DNA from: Deltaproteobacteria bacterium
GTDB lineage: Bacteria; Desulfobacterota; Syntrophia; Syntrophales; UBA2210
Length of the DNA: 46,043 bases
Direction: 5' to 3'
NCBI GenBank assembly: GCA_026388515.1
Contig: JAPLJO010000028.1
Location: 1-46,043, forward strand
Shown: positions 18,628 through 26,794 of the stretch, in pieces
How positions within the stretch are numbered: the first letter of the stretch is position 1
How the letters are laid out: the number at the start of each line of letters is the position of its first letter
The notes under the pieces: model-generated
The model's input: only the letters and a program-made list of their open reading frames with translations
The model's database searches: none
Told to the model about the DNA's origin: nothing
Made by a program: the position numbers and the translations under genes

Positions 18628-19200
18628 CTACCCGATGATGACTTCCTCGAGAGAGCGCTTTGGAACGTGGTGAACCCCTTCGAAGTCCCGCCAGTATATG
18701 ATACCATGGGCCGGCTCGATCGCTTCGATCACTACCTTTTCCTTCGGCGCACCCAGGGCAATCACAACGAGTATTTCGTGGTCATCCGGAATGCTGAATA
18801 CCGTTTTCATCTCAGCGCGGCGGACCGAGGCGATGATGCATCCTCCCAGCCCTTTCTCGGATGCCGCAAGAAGAATGCTCTGCGCGGCGATACCGCAGTC
18901 ATATTCAAGAAATCCCGAAAGTTTTCTGTTCCCGAGAATCACTATATACGCCGACGGTCTCTCGCCCGCGGACGGACCGGGCCAGTCCCTGAGATAGCCT
19001 GCCCAGGCCAGATTCGGAAATATCCTGGCGTTTGTCTCCGGTGTGGAGGAAATGATGTACTTCAACGGCTGGAGATTGGCCGCCGACGCGCTCAGGCGGG
19101 CACAATCAACACACTCACGGAGTGTTTCCCCTGCCACCGGTATATCCTCGTGAAAACGCCGATAACTCCTGTTTCGAATGATGAGTTCCCGCAGGATCAT
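18628..19200 (-). CDS. Nitroreductase family protein
   Basis: 190 residues of the flavin-dependent nitroreductase fold: RNRSYRRFHED (FMN phosphate contact), SASAANLQPLKYIIS, the central FLEYDCGIAAQSILLAASEKGLGGCIIAS and a C-terminal VVIALGAPKEK. Such enzymes are homodimers that use FMN and NAD(P)H for reductions of nitro, quinone or other substrates; the physiological substrate is not predictable. Start ATG 19200 is preceded by a GGGGGTG ribosome site. A longer reading to 19338 crosses the promoter and is rejected. Confidence 0.9.
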   Translation of the reverse strand: MILRELIIRNRSYRRFHEDIPVAGETLRECVDCARLSASAANLQPLKYIISSTPETNARIFPNLAWAGYLRDWPGPSAGERPSAYIVILGNRKLSGFLEYDCGIAAQSILLAASEKGLGGCIIASVRRAEMKTVFSIPDDHEILVVIALGAPKEKVVIEAIEPAHGIIYWRDFEGVHHVPKRSLEEVIIG

Positions 19201-19214
19201 TTCACACCCCCGGT

Positions 19215-19240
19215 CCTTATAATGAACGCATATTATAAGG
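19215..19240 (-). promoter_or_regulatory. Perfect 9-bp inverted repeat over a TATAAT box
   Basis: CCTTATAAT (19215-19223) and ATTATAAGG (19232-19240) are exact inverted copies separated by 8 bases. The distal copy contains the TATAAT (-10, 19232-19237) of a minus-strand promoter serving the nitroreductase gene, with a weak -35 (TTTGCT) 16 bases upstream. An operator or a 5' hairpin in the mRNA are both possible. Confidence 0.55.
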
Positions 19241-19367
19241 AGATTCGCCGGGGAGCAAAGAAAAAATACTATAAAGATACCATTTGAAATGAATCCCCTA
19301 ATCTGATAGAGGCGTAAGCCGCAGGAACACGAACACAACCTGACACCACTTCATCAAGAAAGCTGTT

Positions 19368-20183
19368 ATGCGATATCCTCTCTCCGGTATAATTGCATTT
19401 TTCCTTATGCTCATTATTGTATGTCCTTCACATGCGATTGATATAGCTCCTGGAAACGCTGCGTCTGTCGGAGCGCAGTCGCAGAATGCTGCCCCGGATA
19501 TCAAAAAACTGCTCGATGAAGGGAACCGGCTCTATGGCGAAGGCAACTACCGGCAGGCAATCGTGAACTACACTATCGTTGAACGGTCCCTTGAAAAAAC
19601 CACGGACCCGAATCTTCTCAACGCCATTTACAACCGGGGTCTTTCCTATCACAAAACGGGTGACTACCCCATGGCAATCGAGGATTTCAGCCGGGTCATC
19701 ACACTCTCGCCTGCCGATATTCCCGCCCATTTGCACCGGGGCAATGCCTATGCATTGAACAAACAGAGGGCGAATGCCATTGATGACTACACAAAGGCCA
19801 TTACCCTTGATCCCGCAAATGCAGCACTTTATTACGCGCGGGGAATCACCTTTCAGGAAGTACCCGAAACGATTGACAGGGGAATAGAGGATTTTAAAAA
19901 AGCGGTCACCCTTAATCCCGCTGACAAAAAATCCCTGTGTTTTCTAGGAATTGCTTACTATAAAAAAAGGGATTACCGGACTTCCGCCCGCTACTTCGAT
20001 GAAGCCGTCAACGTTGACCCCCGCTTCAAAGAGGCGTACACTGGTCGCGGCCAGGCAAATTTCAAGAGGGACCGTGCGACGGAGGCCCTCGCTGATTTTA
20101 TCAGGGCCTGCGAGATGGGCGACAAGCTGGGATGCACCATGCATGAACTCCTTTCAAAGAAAGACAGAAGCGGCATCCCTTGA
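19368..20183 (+). CDS. Exported TPR-repeat protein
   Basis: 271 residues. The N-terminal signal peptide (IIAFFLMLIIVCPSHA) is followed by a tandem array of about six tetratricopeptide units (for example AIYNRGLSYHKTGDYPMAIE, AHLHRGNAYALNKQRANAID and ALYYARGITFQ). TPR arrays are protein-protein interaction scaffolds, here expected in the periplasm. The last unit ends in a ACEMGDKLGC motif reminiscent of Sel1/TPR hybrids. The ATG at 19368 has only a weak purine-rich site (AAGAAAG). A 7-bp hairpin follows the gene. The function is not assignable. Confidence 0.85.
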   Translation: MRYPLSGIIAFFLMLIIVCPSHAIDIAPGNAASVGAQSQNAAPDIKKLLDEGNRLYGEGNYRQAIVNYTIVERSLEKTTDPNLLNAIYNRGLSYHKTGDYPMAIEDFSRVITLSPADIPAHLHRGNAYALNKQRANAIDDYTKAITLDPANAALYYARGITFQEVPETIDRGIEDFKKAVTLNPADKKSLCFLGIAYYKKRDYRTSARYFDEAVNVDPRFKEAYTGRGQANFKRDRATEALADFIRACEMGDKLGCTMHELLSKKDRSGIP

Positions 20184-20217
20184 ATATCAAACTTCAATAA
20201 AGGAAATAATCATAGAA

Positions 20218-20235
20218 CATCCTGAACTCAGGATG
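20218..20235 (+). terminator. Short hairpin after the TPR gene
   Basis: CATCCTG (20218-20224) and CAGGATG (20229-20235) pair perfectly with a 4-base loop. No T-run follows, so it may be a weak terminator or attenuating hairpin in the 78-base gap before the transglutaminase-like gene. Confidence 0.35.
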
Positions 20236-20260
20236 CATACCTGACCGCAAGGACCCTCGC

Positions 20261-20917
20261 ATGAGTGAAACATCGGAGACTCTGAGAAAATATCTCTCCC
20301 CCACTTCGTATATTGACAGTGATTCTCTCGAAATCATTGAGTTTTCTACAAAACATGCAAAAGGCGCCTCTTCTGAAATCGAGATAGCAATCTGCCTCTT
20401 CTATGCGGTGCGCGACGGCATAAAATACGATCCCTACCAGGTCAGTCTCTCTCCGGAACACGTCAGTGCAGGCAAAGTACTCATGAAAGGGTCGGGATGG
20501 TGCGTTGAAAAGGCCCTTGTACTCGCCGCCTCGTGCAGGGTTCAGGACATTCCCTGCCGTCTCCGCTTTGCGAATGTCCGCAATCACCTTGCCTCGGAAC
20601 GCCTCATTCGCCTTATGAAAACGGATCTTTTCGTCTTTCACGGCTATAATGAGATATATCTCGATGACAACTGGGTCAAGGCAACCCCTGCCTTCGATAT
20701 AGATCTCTGCAGACGCCATGGGGTCAACCCCCTTGAATTCGACGGCATTCACGATTCAATCTTTCACGAGCATGACGGGCAGGGGAACAGATACATGGAA
20801 TATATCCATGATTACGGGCATTTTGATGATCTTCCCCTTGAAAAAATTATTGAAGAGTTTAAAAAATATTACCCCCATTTTTTTACGGAAAAGGAGGTTG
20901 ATTCGCTTCAGCAATAA
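20261..20917 (+). CDS. Transglutaminase-like (papain-fold) protein
   Basis: 218 residues with a transglutaminase-like cysteine-protease fold. The triad is visible: Cys 81 in GSGWCVEKA, His 127 in FHGYNEIYLDDNW and Asp 146 in ATPAFDIDLC. Without a signal peptide it should be cytoplasmic. Members are mostly peptidases or amidohydrolases of unknown substrate rather than true cross-linking enzymes. Start ATG 20261 has AAGGA eight bases upstream. It is a single gene between the TPR gene and a convergent orphan gene, so context gives no hint of the target. Confidence 0.85.
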   Translation: MSETSETLRKYLSPTSYIDSDSLEIIEFSTKHAKGASSEIEIAICLFYAVRDGIKYDPYQVSLSPEHVSAGKVLMKGSGWCVEKALVLAASCRVQDIPCRLRFANVRNHLASERLIRLMKTDLFVFHGYNEIYLDDNWVKATPAFDIDLCRRHGVNPLEFDGIHDSIFHEHDGQGNRYMEYIHDYGHFDDLPLEKIIEEFKKYYPHFFTEKEVDSLQQ

Positions 20918-21003
20918 CGATAACATCATGGAGAAACTATCGTCTTTATACATTGAAAGCGTCATGGAAGGAAGCGCCGATGAAGATGATAATTTAAACA
21001 ATA

Positions 21004-21738
21004 TCAGAGATCTATCTTCCCACCCCATTTCCACTCGAAACGCAGAAATCCCGCTTCGGGACTTATCCAGCCTGCCTTACCTTTCCCGACAATTGAGGGA
21101 AAATGCAAGTCTCCGCCACCCAGCGTTTTGATATCGTCGGCAATCCTGAAATAATCGACTGCGAGCCCTATTGAGACGGCATCGGGGATCAGGAACGATC
21201 CTTTATCTTCCGTCGGGGATACCGGCAGGGAGAAAGGCACAATCCATGAACGTCCAGTCACCCTTTCAAGCCTGTGACGGGGGGAAATGACAACACCATT
21301 AGCATCAGGATTCATAACCATATCTTCATATGCCGGGTATGATTGATCAGCGATGACAAAGTGCCTGCTGTCTTTTTCCTCAAAGGCGAGCTTGTTTCCC
21401 GGCATATGTTCTGCGGAAATGAGATCATCGGCGTCCTGACGGGGTACCCCATATCCATTTGGACTGATTGCGGTACCGTAGAATAGTCCTTCCCCATAAT
21501 ATTCTTTGAATTCAGTCTGTTTCATGTCCGGAACTCGATAAGTCTCAAATGGCTTTTCGTAGAATACCGGAAAGATTGAAATATCAAGATCGGATTTTAT
21601 CGTAAAAGGTGAAATTATTTCATACATGAAGGCACTCCACCTCTCATCATAAGACCCGGTCCCGTATGCAACCTGACCCGTCATTATGATAACGAGGGGG
21701 AAAACAACGGCCACGATTATATCTCTACATTTTCTCAT
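21004..21738 (-). CDS. Exported protein of unknown function
   Basis: About 244 residues from ATG 21738. A hydrophobic signal segment (IIVAVVFPLVIIMTGQVAYG) is followed by a mature domain rich in aromatic and acidic residues. The C-terminus (GFLRFEWKWGGKIDL) ends in an amphipathic strand reminiscent of outer-membrane or beta-barrel-associated proteins, but no family is recognised. The ribosome site is weak, and a TTG further upstream (21786) would give a longer leader. It is monocistronic and convergent with the transglutaminase-like gene. Confidence 0.7.
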   Translation of the reverse strand: MRKCRDIIVAVVFPLVIIMTGQVAYGTGSYDERWSAFMYEIISPFTIKSDLDISIFPVFYEKPFETYRVPDMKQTEFKEYYGEGLFYGTAISPNGYGVPRQDADDLISAEHMPGNKLAFEEKDSRHFVIADQSYPAYEDMVMNPDANGVVISPRHRLERVTGRSWIVPFSLPVSPTEDKGSFLIPDAVSIGLAVDYFRIADDIKTLGGGDLHFPSIVGKGKAGWISPEAGFLRFEWKWGGKIDL

Positions 21739-22005
21739 ATCTTTGATGGGAAACTGTTGCGGAACAATAATTGTTATACATCTCAACAGGTCTCATTATA
21801 AGTACCTTCGCCGGAAGTGCAAAGATTTTTTTGGGAGCAGCGGAAAAATCATGAGAAAAATCTTTTGAGACGTTGAAAAATAATGTACTATCCGAGAGCT
21901 CTATGAATTCGTGTCGTATCATCGGGCGGAAGTGTTCCATATCAGGATTCACACTATAAATGATGCAGTGCTTTTCTGCATCTCACGGAACAGAGGGTGT
22001 CGTTC

Positions 22006-23037
22006 ATGAATCACATAATAATTCAAAAATCTGACGGTTCTGCCGAAAGTCATCTCGACAATCTCCGGGTGCTCTTCGAAAAACTCGAAATTCCTTTCAA
22101 AAAAGGGAATTCAGTGGGTGTGAAAATTCACTGGGGCGAACTCGGCAATCATTCATACCTCTCGCCCATGTACACAGCTGCAATTGTTTCATGGCTTCGC
22201 ACCAGGGATATCTCTCCCCTCGTGTTCGATACCACAGTGCTTTATTCGGGGGGGCGGCGCACCGGTGAAGATGCCCTGAAAACTGCACATGACCATGGAT
22301 TCACTGAAAAATTCCTCGGCTGTCCTGTTATCATTGCGGACGGGATGGATGGACGAAGTGTCATCGATATAGAGGCGCGTTATAAACATTTTGAGCATGT
22401 GCAGGTCGCCGATATTGTCCGGAAATGCGATGGTTTCATCATTTTTTCCCACTTTAAGGGACATCTGGGAGCGGGATTTGGAGGGTGCATTAAAAATATA
22501 TCCATGGGTTTTGCATCACGGGCGCAAAAACAGCGCATGCATGCTGATGCACATCCTGTTCTTCAAAAGAAGCTGTGCACCCGCTGCGGGACCTGTGCCG
22601 ACATATGTCCTGCCGGCGCCATTACGATAACCCCGCCCGATTTCCCTGAATTTAATCTTGCTGCCTGCCTGGGTTGCGCCCAGTGCATAGCCCTGTGTCC
22701 CGAAGTGGCCCTCAAAATTTTCTGGAATGCCGATAACCGTGTATTCCTCGAAAGGCTCGTTGAAACGGCAGCTGCGGTATGGAAGCATATTCATGATAAA
22801 ACAATCTGTATCAACGCCCTTATAAAGGTTACGACCGATTGCGATTGCCTTCCGGGAGACCATTCAATAATTGCTCCTGATACCGGATTCATAGGAGGCA
22901 CCCACCCGATCGCTGTGGATAAAGAATCGGTCCGACAGGTGGGAGGAGCGATAATAACCCAGGCACATCCTTCAATCCCGTGGGATCACCAATTTTCATA
23001 CGCCCACGAAATTGGATTCGACGATGACCACAAGTAA
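22006..23037 (+). CDS. DUF362-family protein with two [4Fe-4S] ferredoxin motifs
   Basis: 343 residues. The N-terminal DUF362 domain (VGVKIHWGELGNHSYLSP; FSHFKGHLGAGFGGCIKNISMG) is followed by a bacterial ferredoxin module with Cys 191/194/197/201 and Cys 221/224/227/231 (CTRCGTCADICPAGA and CLGCAQCIALCPEVA). DUF362 proteins are common in strict anaerobes and are thought to be Fe-S electron carriers or oxidoreductases; the reaction is unknown. ATG 22006 is chosen because AGAGGG lies nine bases upstream, in preference to a GTG three codons earlier that has no room for one. The YjbQ gene follows after 28 bases, probably in the same transcript. Confidence 0.9.
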   Translation: MNHIIIQKSDGSAESHLDNLRVLFEKLEIPFKKGNSVGVKIHWGELGNHSYLSPMYTAAIVSWLRTRDISPLVFDTTVLYSGGRRTGEDALKTAHDHGFTEKFLGCPVIIADGMDGRSVIDIEARYKHFEHVQVADIVRKCDGFIIFSHFKGHLGAGFGGCIKNISMGFASRAQKQRMHADAHPVLQKKLCTRCGTCADICPAGAITITPPDFPEFNLAACLGCAQCIALCPEVALKIFWNADNRVFLERLVETAAAVWKHIHDKTICINALIKVTTDCDCLPGDHSIIAPDTGFIGGTHPIAVDKESVRQVGGAIITQAHPSIPWDHQFSYAHEIGFDDDHK

Positions 23038-23065
23038 TTGAAAAATCTGTAACATTGGACCGCTC

Positions 23066-23464
23066 ATGAGAATCATCATTACAATCCGCACCATCGAACG
23101 TGAGCAACTCGTCGATATCACCCGTGATGTTGCAGAAATCGTCGCCCGGCATGGGAAAAAGTGCAGTGCATGTTTTCTTTACGCACTTGGCGCCACCGCA
23201 GCCATCATGATTCAGGAAAACTGGGACCCCAACATACAAACCGATGTTCTTGCATGCCTCCGAACCCTTGTACCACAAGGCCGCTGGATACACGACAAAA
23301 TAGACGGAAACGGTGATGCCCATATAAAGGCAGGCATTATAGGACCCTCGGAGGTAATCCCCATAGAAGATGGAAAATTGCTCCTCAGCACATGGCAGAA
23401 CGTTTTTTTCTGTGAATTTGACGGACCCCGCGATGAGCGACGGATCATCGTCACCCTTTTATAG
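23066..23464 (+). CDS. YjbQ/UPF0047 family protein
   Basis: 132 residues, the usual length. The C-terminal family signature is well conserved: IDGNGDAHIKAGIIGPS, a long GKLLLSTWQ strand and CEFDGPR. Members can show weak thiamine-phosphate synthase activity, but the true role is unknown. The N-terminal active-site region, normally an HTT or HAT motif, reads ALGATAAIMIQEN, so the conserved histidine is missing. It is 28 bases downstream of the DUF362 gene. Confidence 0.87.
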   Translation: MRIIITIRTIEREQLVDITRDVAEIVARHGKKCSACFLYALGATAAIMIQENWDPNIQTDVLACLRTLVPQGRWIHDKIDGNGDAHIKAGIIGPSEVIPIEDGKLLLSTWQNVFFCEFDGPRDERRIIVTLL

Positions 23465-23468
23465 CTTT

Positions 23469-24514
23469 CTACCTCACATAGATTGGATTCGAGAATATCC
23501 AGGGTCTTAACATGCCGAATCGCTTCAAAAAAACCTCTACCCTGTAGACGCCTTTCTCTCTCACAGGGCAGTTATATATATCACTATCAAATTCACTCCA
23601 TAATTCTCCATCCTTGATTATCTTGATTTTCCCCTGTCCGGCTGCCGTTACATGCAGAACCGCTTCATTCGCCAGACTGAAATCGTCACCCATGAAGGCA
23701 TGCTTCTCACCATCGCCAATCATAAAAGAAAAACCTTCCGCCTTCTTGAAATAGTCCATTGCGATGTAAGCCCTGCCCCGCTCAAGCAGCCGGAGGATCG
23801 CGGCCTCATCACGCTGCCCATCGCCGGTCAGCATCTCGTCCGACATGACATGGGTCCGGATATAACGGAATATCCTTTCAAAAGGAAATACTCTGAAATG
23901 TACTGTCCCGAGTGATCGCGGAACGGCATGATTATCAATCTCCCCGATACCGGCTACCCTTCGTGTCCGGGTGAGTGCATCCCACCTCCTGAGCGTCCTC
24001 TCTTCGGGCCCCTTCAGCATGAGCACTGGAAAAAAAAGCTCATTAAGGCCTTCATTCGGCCTGTAAGCGATGATTGCCAGTCGGTCATGAAATCCCATAT
24101 TCCCATGCCGGTAAATCCCGAAACCGACCAGTCGAGCCATGGGTAATGTTTCACGTGAAACATGGGGGCGCCCCGGTGATCCGGATGAGAGATAAATCCT
24201 ATACCTCCCTGCCGTTTCACCTCATCAATATATGATTGCGGCAACAATCCGGCGTCTTCTTCAACAAAAACAGGCCGGGATGTACCAAAGGCAATATAAT
24301 GGTTGAAACGCGGGGATATTTCCTGTCCGACAATAAGAAGTGTGTTTCCGTACCATCCTTCCATCGGCTTCGCGCCAAGACTAGAATGGTCGGTAAGCAT
24401 TATGAAGTCCAGGGCATTCTTTCTTGCCGCCCTGATAATATCGGATACCGGAATAAATCCGTCAAAGGAATGGTCGGAATGAAAATGAATGCAGCCGGCA
24501 TAGTCATAAAGCAT
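23469..24514 (-). CDS. PHP-domain metal-dependent hydrolase, interrupted by a frameshift
   Basis: Two frames together encode one PHP-domain protein of about 348 residues. The 5' frame (24514 to about 24030) has the metal motifs IHFHSDHS, MLTDHSS and FISHPDH plus IWDFMTDWQ. The 3' frame continues with LKGPEERTLRRWD and GIGEIDNH (last metal motif) and runs to 23469. They meet at an 8-base A tract (24030-24037, T on the coding strand); a ninth base would restore LMSFFFPVLMLKGP. PHP proteins are phosphoesterases or nucleases with a trinuclear metal site. Start ATG 24514 overlaps the upstream stop as TAATG. A parS site lies inside the coding sequence. It could be a true pseudogene, a slippage-decoded gene, or a sequencing error. 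Confidence 0.8.
24147..24162. other. parS: parS centromere site
   Basis: TGTTTCACGTGAAACA matches the 16-bp bacterial consensus exactly and is a perfect palindrome. ParB binds such sites near the origin and spreads to form the partition complex. It lies inside the PHP-domain gene, where it encodes part of MFHVKH, about 10 kb from parA-parB. No second copy was seen in the window. Confidence 0.95.
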
Positions 24515-25161
24515 TACGCTCTGGCCAGCACATTGAGAGGACAATACGTACACAGCGGCTCCTTCCTGCAATATATTTTCCCTGTGTGTACGAAGAGTGC
24601 ATGATACTGGTTATAAAGCGATGCCTTGCGGGGAAGGCTCTCCATGAAAAGTTTCCGTATTTCGCCATACCCGTTTTCTTCATTAATAATAGTATGCCGT
24701 AACAGAATTCTTCGCGCATAGGCATCAACCACAAATACCGGCTTGCCTCCTGCATAGAGGAGGATGCTGTCGGCCGTTTCCTCGCCGATACCCTTCACCG
24801 AGAGAAGCTTTCTCCGGAGAGTCCGGAGATTTTCATGGAACATCTCCTCCATGATGCCCCCGTATTCACGATGGAGAAAATCGAGAAACGACTTGATTCT
24901 CTTGGTTTTCAGATTATAAAATCCTGCCGGTCGTATCAACGCTCCAAGTTTTTTGTCAGAAAGGGCGGCCAGCAGGTGCGGATCCAGCGCTCCATGGGCT
25001 TTAAGGGTGCCAATCGCTTTTTCCACGTTTTTCCAACTTGTATTCTGGGTGAGTATGGCACCGATGGCAACTTCAAACGGGGTGTCCCCCGGCCACCAGT
25101 GAAGGTCCCCGAAATGCATATCGAGGAGTTCGTAGACTTCCTTTAAGCGAACATCGGGCAT
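24514..25161 (-). CDS. Endonuclease III/MagIII-like HhH-GPD DNA glycosylase
   Basis: 215 residues of the helix-hairpin-helix GPD superfamily of base-excision repair glycosylases. ILTQNTSWKNVEKA and the HhH LLSVKGIGEETADSILL are typical, and the catalytic aspartate is in VVDAYARR. The lysine that makes endonuclease III a lyase is replaced by Glu (GIGEET), so a monofunctional glycosylase resembling 3-methyladenine glycosylase MagIII is likely. The C-terminal iron-sulphur motif reads C-x5-C-x2-C-x5-A, so the fourth cysteine is missing. It overlaps the PHP gene by one base and precedes it in a two-gene operon. Confidence 0.87.
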   Translation of the reverse strand: MPDVRLKEVYELLDMHFGDLHWWPGDTPFEVAIGAILTQNTSWKNVEKAIGTLKAHGALDPHLLAALSDKKLGALIRPAGFYNLKTKRIKSFLDFLHREYGGIMEEMFHENLRTLRRKLLSVKGIGEETADSILLYAGGKPVFVVDAYARRILLRHTIINEENGYGEIRKLFMESLPRKASLYNQYHALFVHTGKIYCRKEPLCTYCPLNVLARA

Positions 25162-25234
25162 TCATCATACCTGTGAAGCGATGCAGGATATACTCCTTCG
25201 TGCTCACAATGCGCTATGAAATACCTGTGTCGAA

Positions 25235-25260
25235 AAGGGGAGGGGGTAATTCCTCCCCTT
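25235..25260 (-). terminator. Intrinsic terminator of htrA
   Basis: AAGGGGAGG and CCTCCCCTT form a perfect 9-bp stem with an 8-base loop. On the minus strand it is followed by TTTT and lies a few bases past the htrA stop, so it should end the FAH-htrA transcript. Confidence 0.75.
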
Positions 25261-25267
25261 ATGTTCA

Positions 25268-26746
25268 TTATTTCCTGATTACCACAAAGAATTTCGAATC
25301 GCCTCTCTTGATCAGAAAGAGCACACTTTCCTTTGCCGCAGCCCTCGTCATCGCCTTGTGATAATCTTTCATATCTGTAATCTTCATGCGGTCTATCTGA
25401 ATGATGATGTCCTTCTCCTGAATCCCGGCATTCTCAGCCGGACTGCCACCATCCACTGCTGTCACAATAATTCCGGAAGTATCGGAGAGACCCAGATGTT
25501 CGGCTATATCCGGCGTCAGTTCCTGTACGGTCATTCCCAGGTATTCCTTGCTCTCGCTTTTGGCAGCCACCTGCTTTTCCTCGGCGCGCTCCGAAATCTC
25601 CACTTCGAAAATCTTTTTCTTATCATTTCTCATGACGACGATATTAAGCTGTCTACCCACAGGAAGGCTCGCGACAATTAAAAGCAAATCATGGGTGTTG
25701 GAAATCTTTTTCCCGTCGATCTCAACAATGACGTCCCCTGTCTTGATGCCTGATCTATCGGCGGGATCGCCCTTGAAGACATCCGTGACGAGGGCTCCTT
25801 CATGGGTTTTGAGATTCATGCTCAGTGCGATATCATCGGTAATATCCTGTACCGATATCCCCAGCCAGCCGCGCACCACCTTGCCTTTGGTTTTAAGCTG
25901 CGGCAATATTTCTTTTGCAATATCAATAGGGATGGCAAACCCAATTCCCTGTCCCTGAGCCACAATGGCGGTATTTATGCCCACCACATCACCTGCAAGA
26001 TTAAAAAGAGGACCGCCGCTGTTTCCCGGATTGATTGAGGCATCCGTCTGAATGAAATCATCATAGGGTCCGGCGCCTATCACACGGCCCTTCGCACTTA
26101 CGATGCCCGCTGTGACGGTCTGGGAAAGACCGAAGGGATTACCTATCGCAATCACCCAATCGCCGACGCGAAGATCATTTGAATTGCCCAGCTTTGCGAC
26201 AGGAAGTACTTGTTTTGACTCTATTTTTAGGAGTGCAAGGTCGGTATTCTTGTCTTTTCCCTTGACGGTTGCCTTATACTCCTCGCCATTCGACAGTTTA
26301 ACCAGAATTTCATCAGCTTTTTCAACAACATGGTAATTCGTAAAGATGTAACCGTCCTCACTTATGATAAACCCCGAACCGAGACTTCTCTGTTTGAACT
26401 GCCGTTGCGGGGAATTCTCTAAAAAACGGTCAAAAAAATCGTCGCCGAAATACCGGTCAAATGGTGATCCCCTGAACGGCGATAGGAAGGGATTCAATCC
26501 CCCGGATACCGTCTTTGTAGTGCTGATATTGACTACTGACGGTTTGAGCTTTTCGGCCAGGTCCGCAAAGGAAAGCGGGGGGGAAGAATTATAAATGGAA
26601 GCCGCCGATGCATCATTGACCGCTATTGTCGATTTTGTGGTGCTCACGCTCACTGCACCCACAAAAGTAATGATGAATGCTGCGATGAAAAGTATCGTCA
26701 GCCAGGATAGAAATGTTTTTTGCCTTCTCAATTCCCTTGCACTCAT
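25268..26746 (-). CDS. degQ: Do-like periplasmic serine protease/chaperone (HtrA/DegQ family)
   Basis: 492 residues. An N-terminal membrane anchor or uncleaved signal (about 11-34) precedes the trypsin-like domain with catalytic His 139 (TNYHVV), Asp 169 (NTDLALL) and Ser 243 (GNSGGPLF), followed by two PDZ domains (WLGISVQD... and YLGMTVQELT...). Such enzymes degrade or refold misfolded envelope proteins. Start ATG 26746 has GGAGGAGG upstream; a longer frame to 26785 lacks a site. It lies 48 bases after the fumarylacetoacetate-hydrolase-family gene and ends in an intrinsic terminator, so the two probably share the strong promoter at 27637-27665. Confidence 0.95.
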   Translation of the reverse strand: MSARELRRQKTFLSWLTILFIAAFIITFVGAVSVSTTKSTIAVNDASAASIYNSSPPLSFADLAEKLKPSVVNISTTKTVSGGLNPFLSPFRGSPFDRYFGDDFFDRFLENSPQRQFKQRSLGSGFIISEDGYIFTNYHVVEKADEILVKLSNGEEYKATVKGKDKNTDLALLKIESKQVLPVAKLGNSNDLRVGDWVIAIGNPFGLSQTVTAGIVSAKGRVIGAGPYDDFIQTDASINPGNSGGPLFNLAGDVVGINTAIVAQGQGIGFAIPIDIAKEILPQLKTKGKVVRGWLGISVQDITDDIALSMNLKTHEGALVTDVFKGDPADRSGIKTGDVIVEIDGKKISNTHDLLLIVASLPVGRQLNIVVMRNDKKKIFEVEISERAEEKQVAAKSESKEYLGMTVQELTPDIAEHLGLSDTSGIIVTAVDGGSPAENAGIQEKDIIIQIDRMKITDMKDYHKAMTRAAAKESVLFLIKRGDSKFFVVIRK

Positions 26747-26794
26747 GTAAATCCTCCTCCTGTCTTCCTCTAATGAGCGATTCAACGTGACTAA

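Noticed and set aside
20718-21131. Open frame between the transglutaminase-like gene and the orphan gene
   Set aside because: Overlaps both convergent genes in the wrong frame, with no features.
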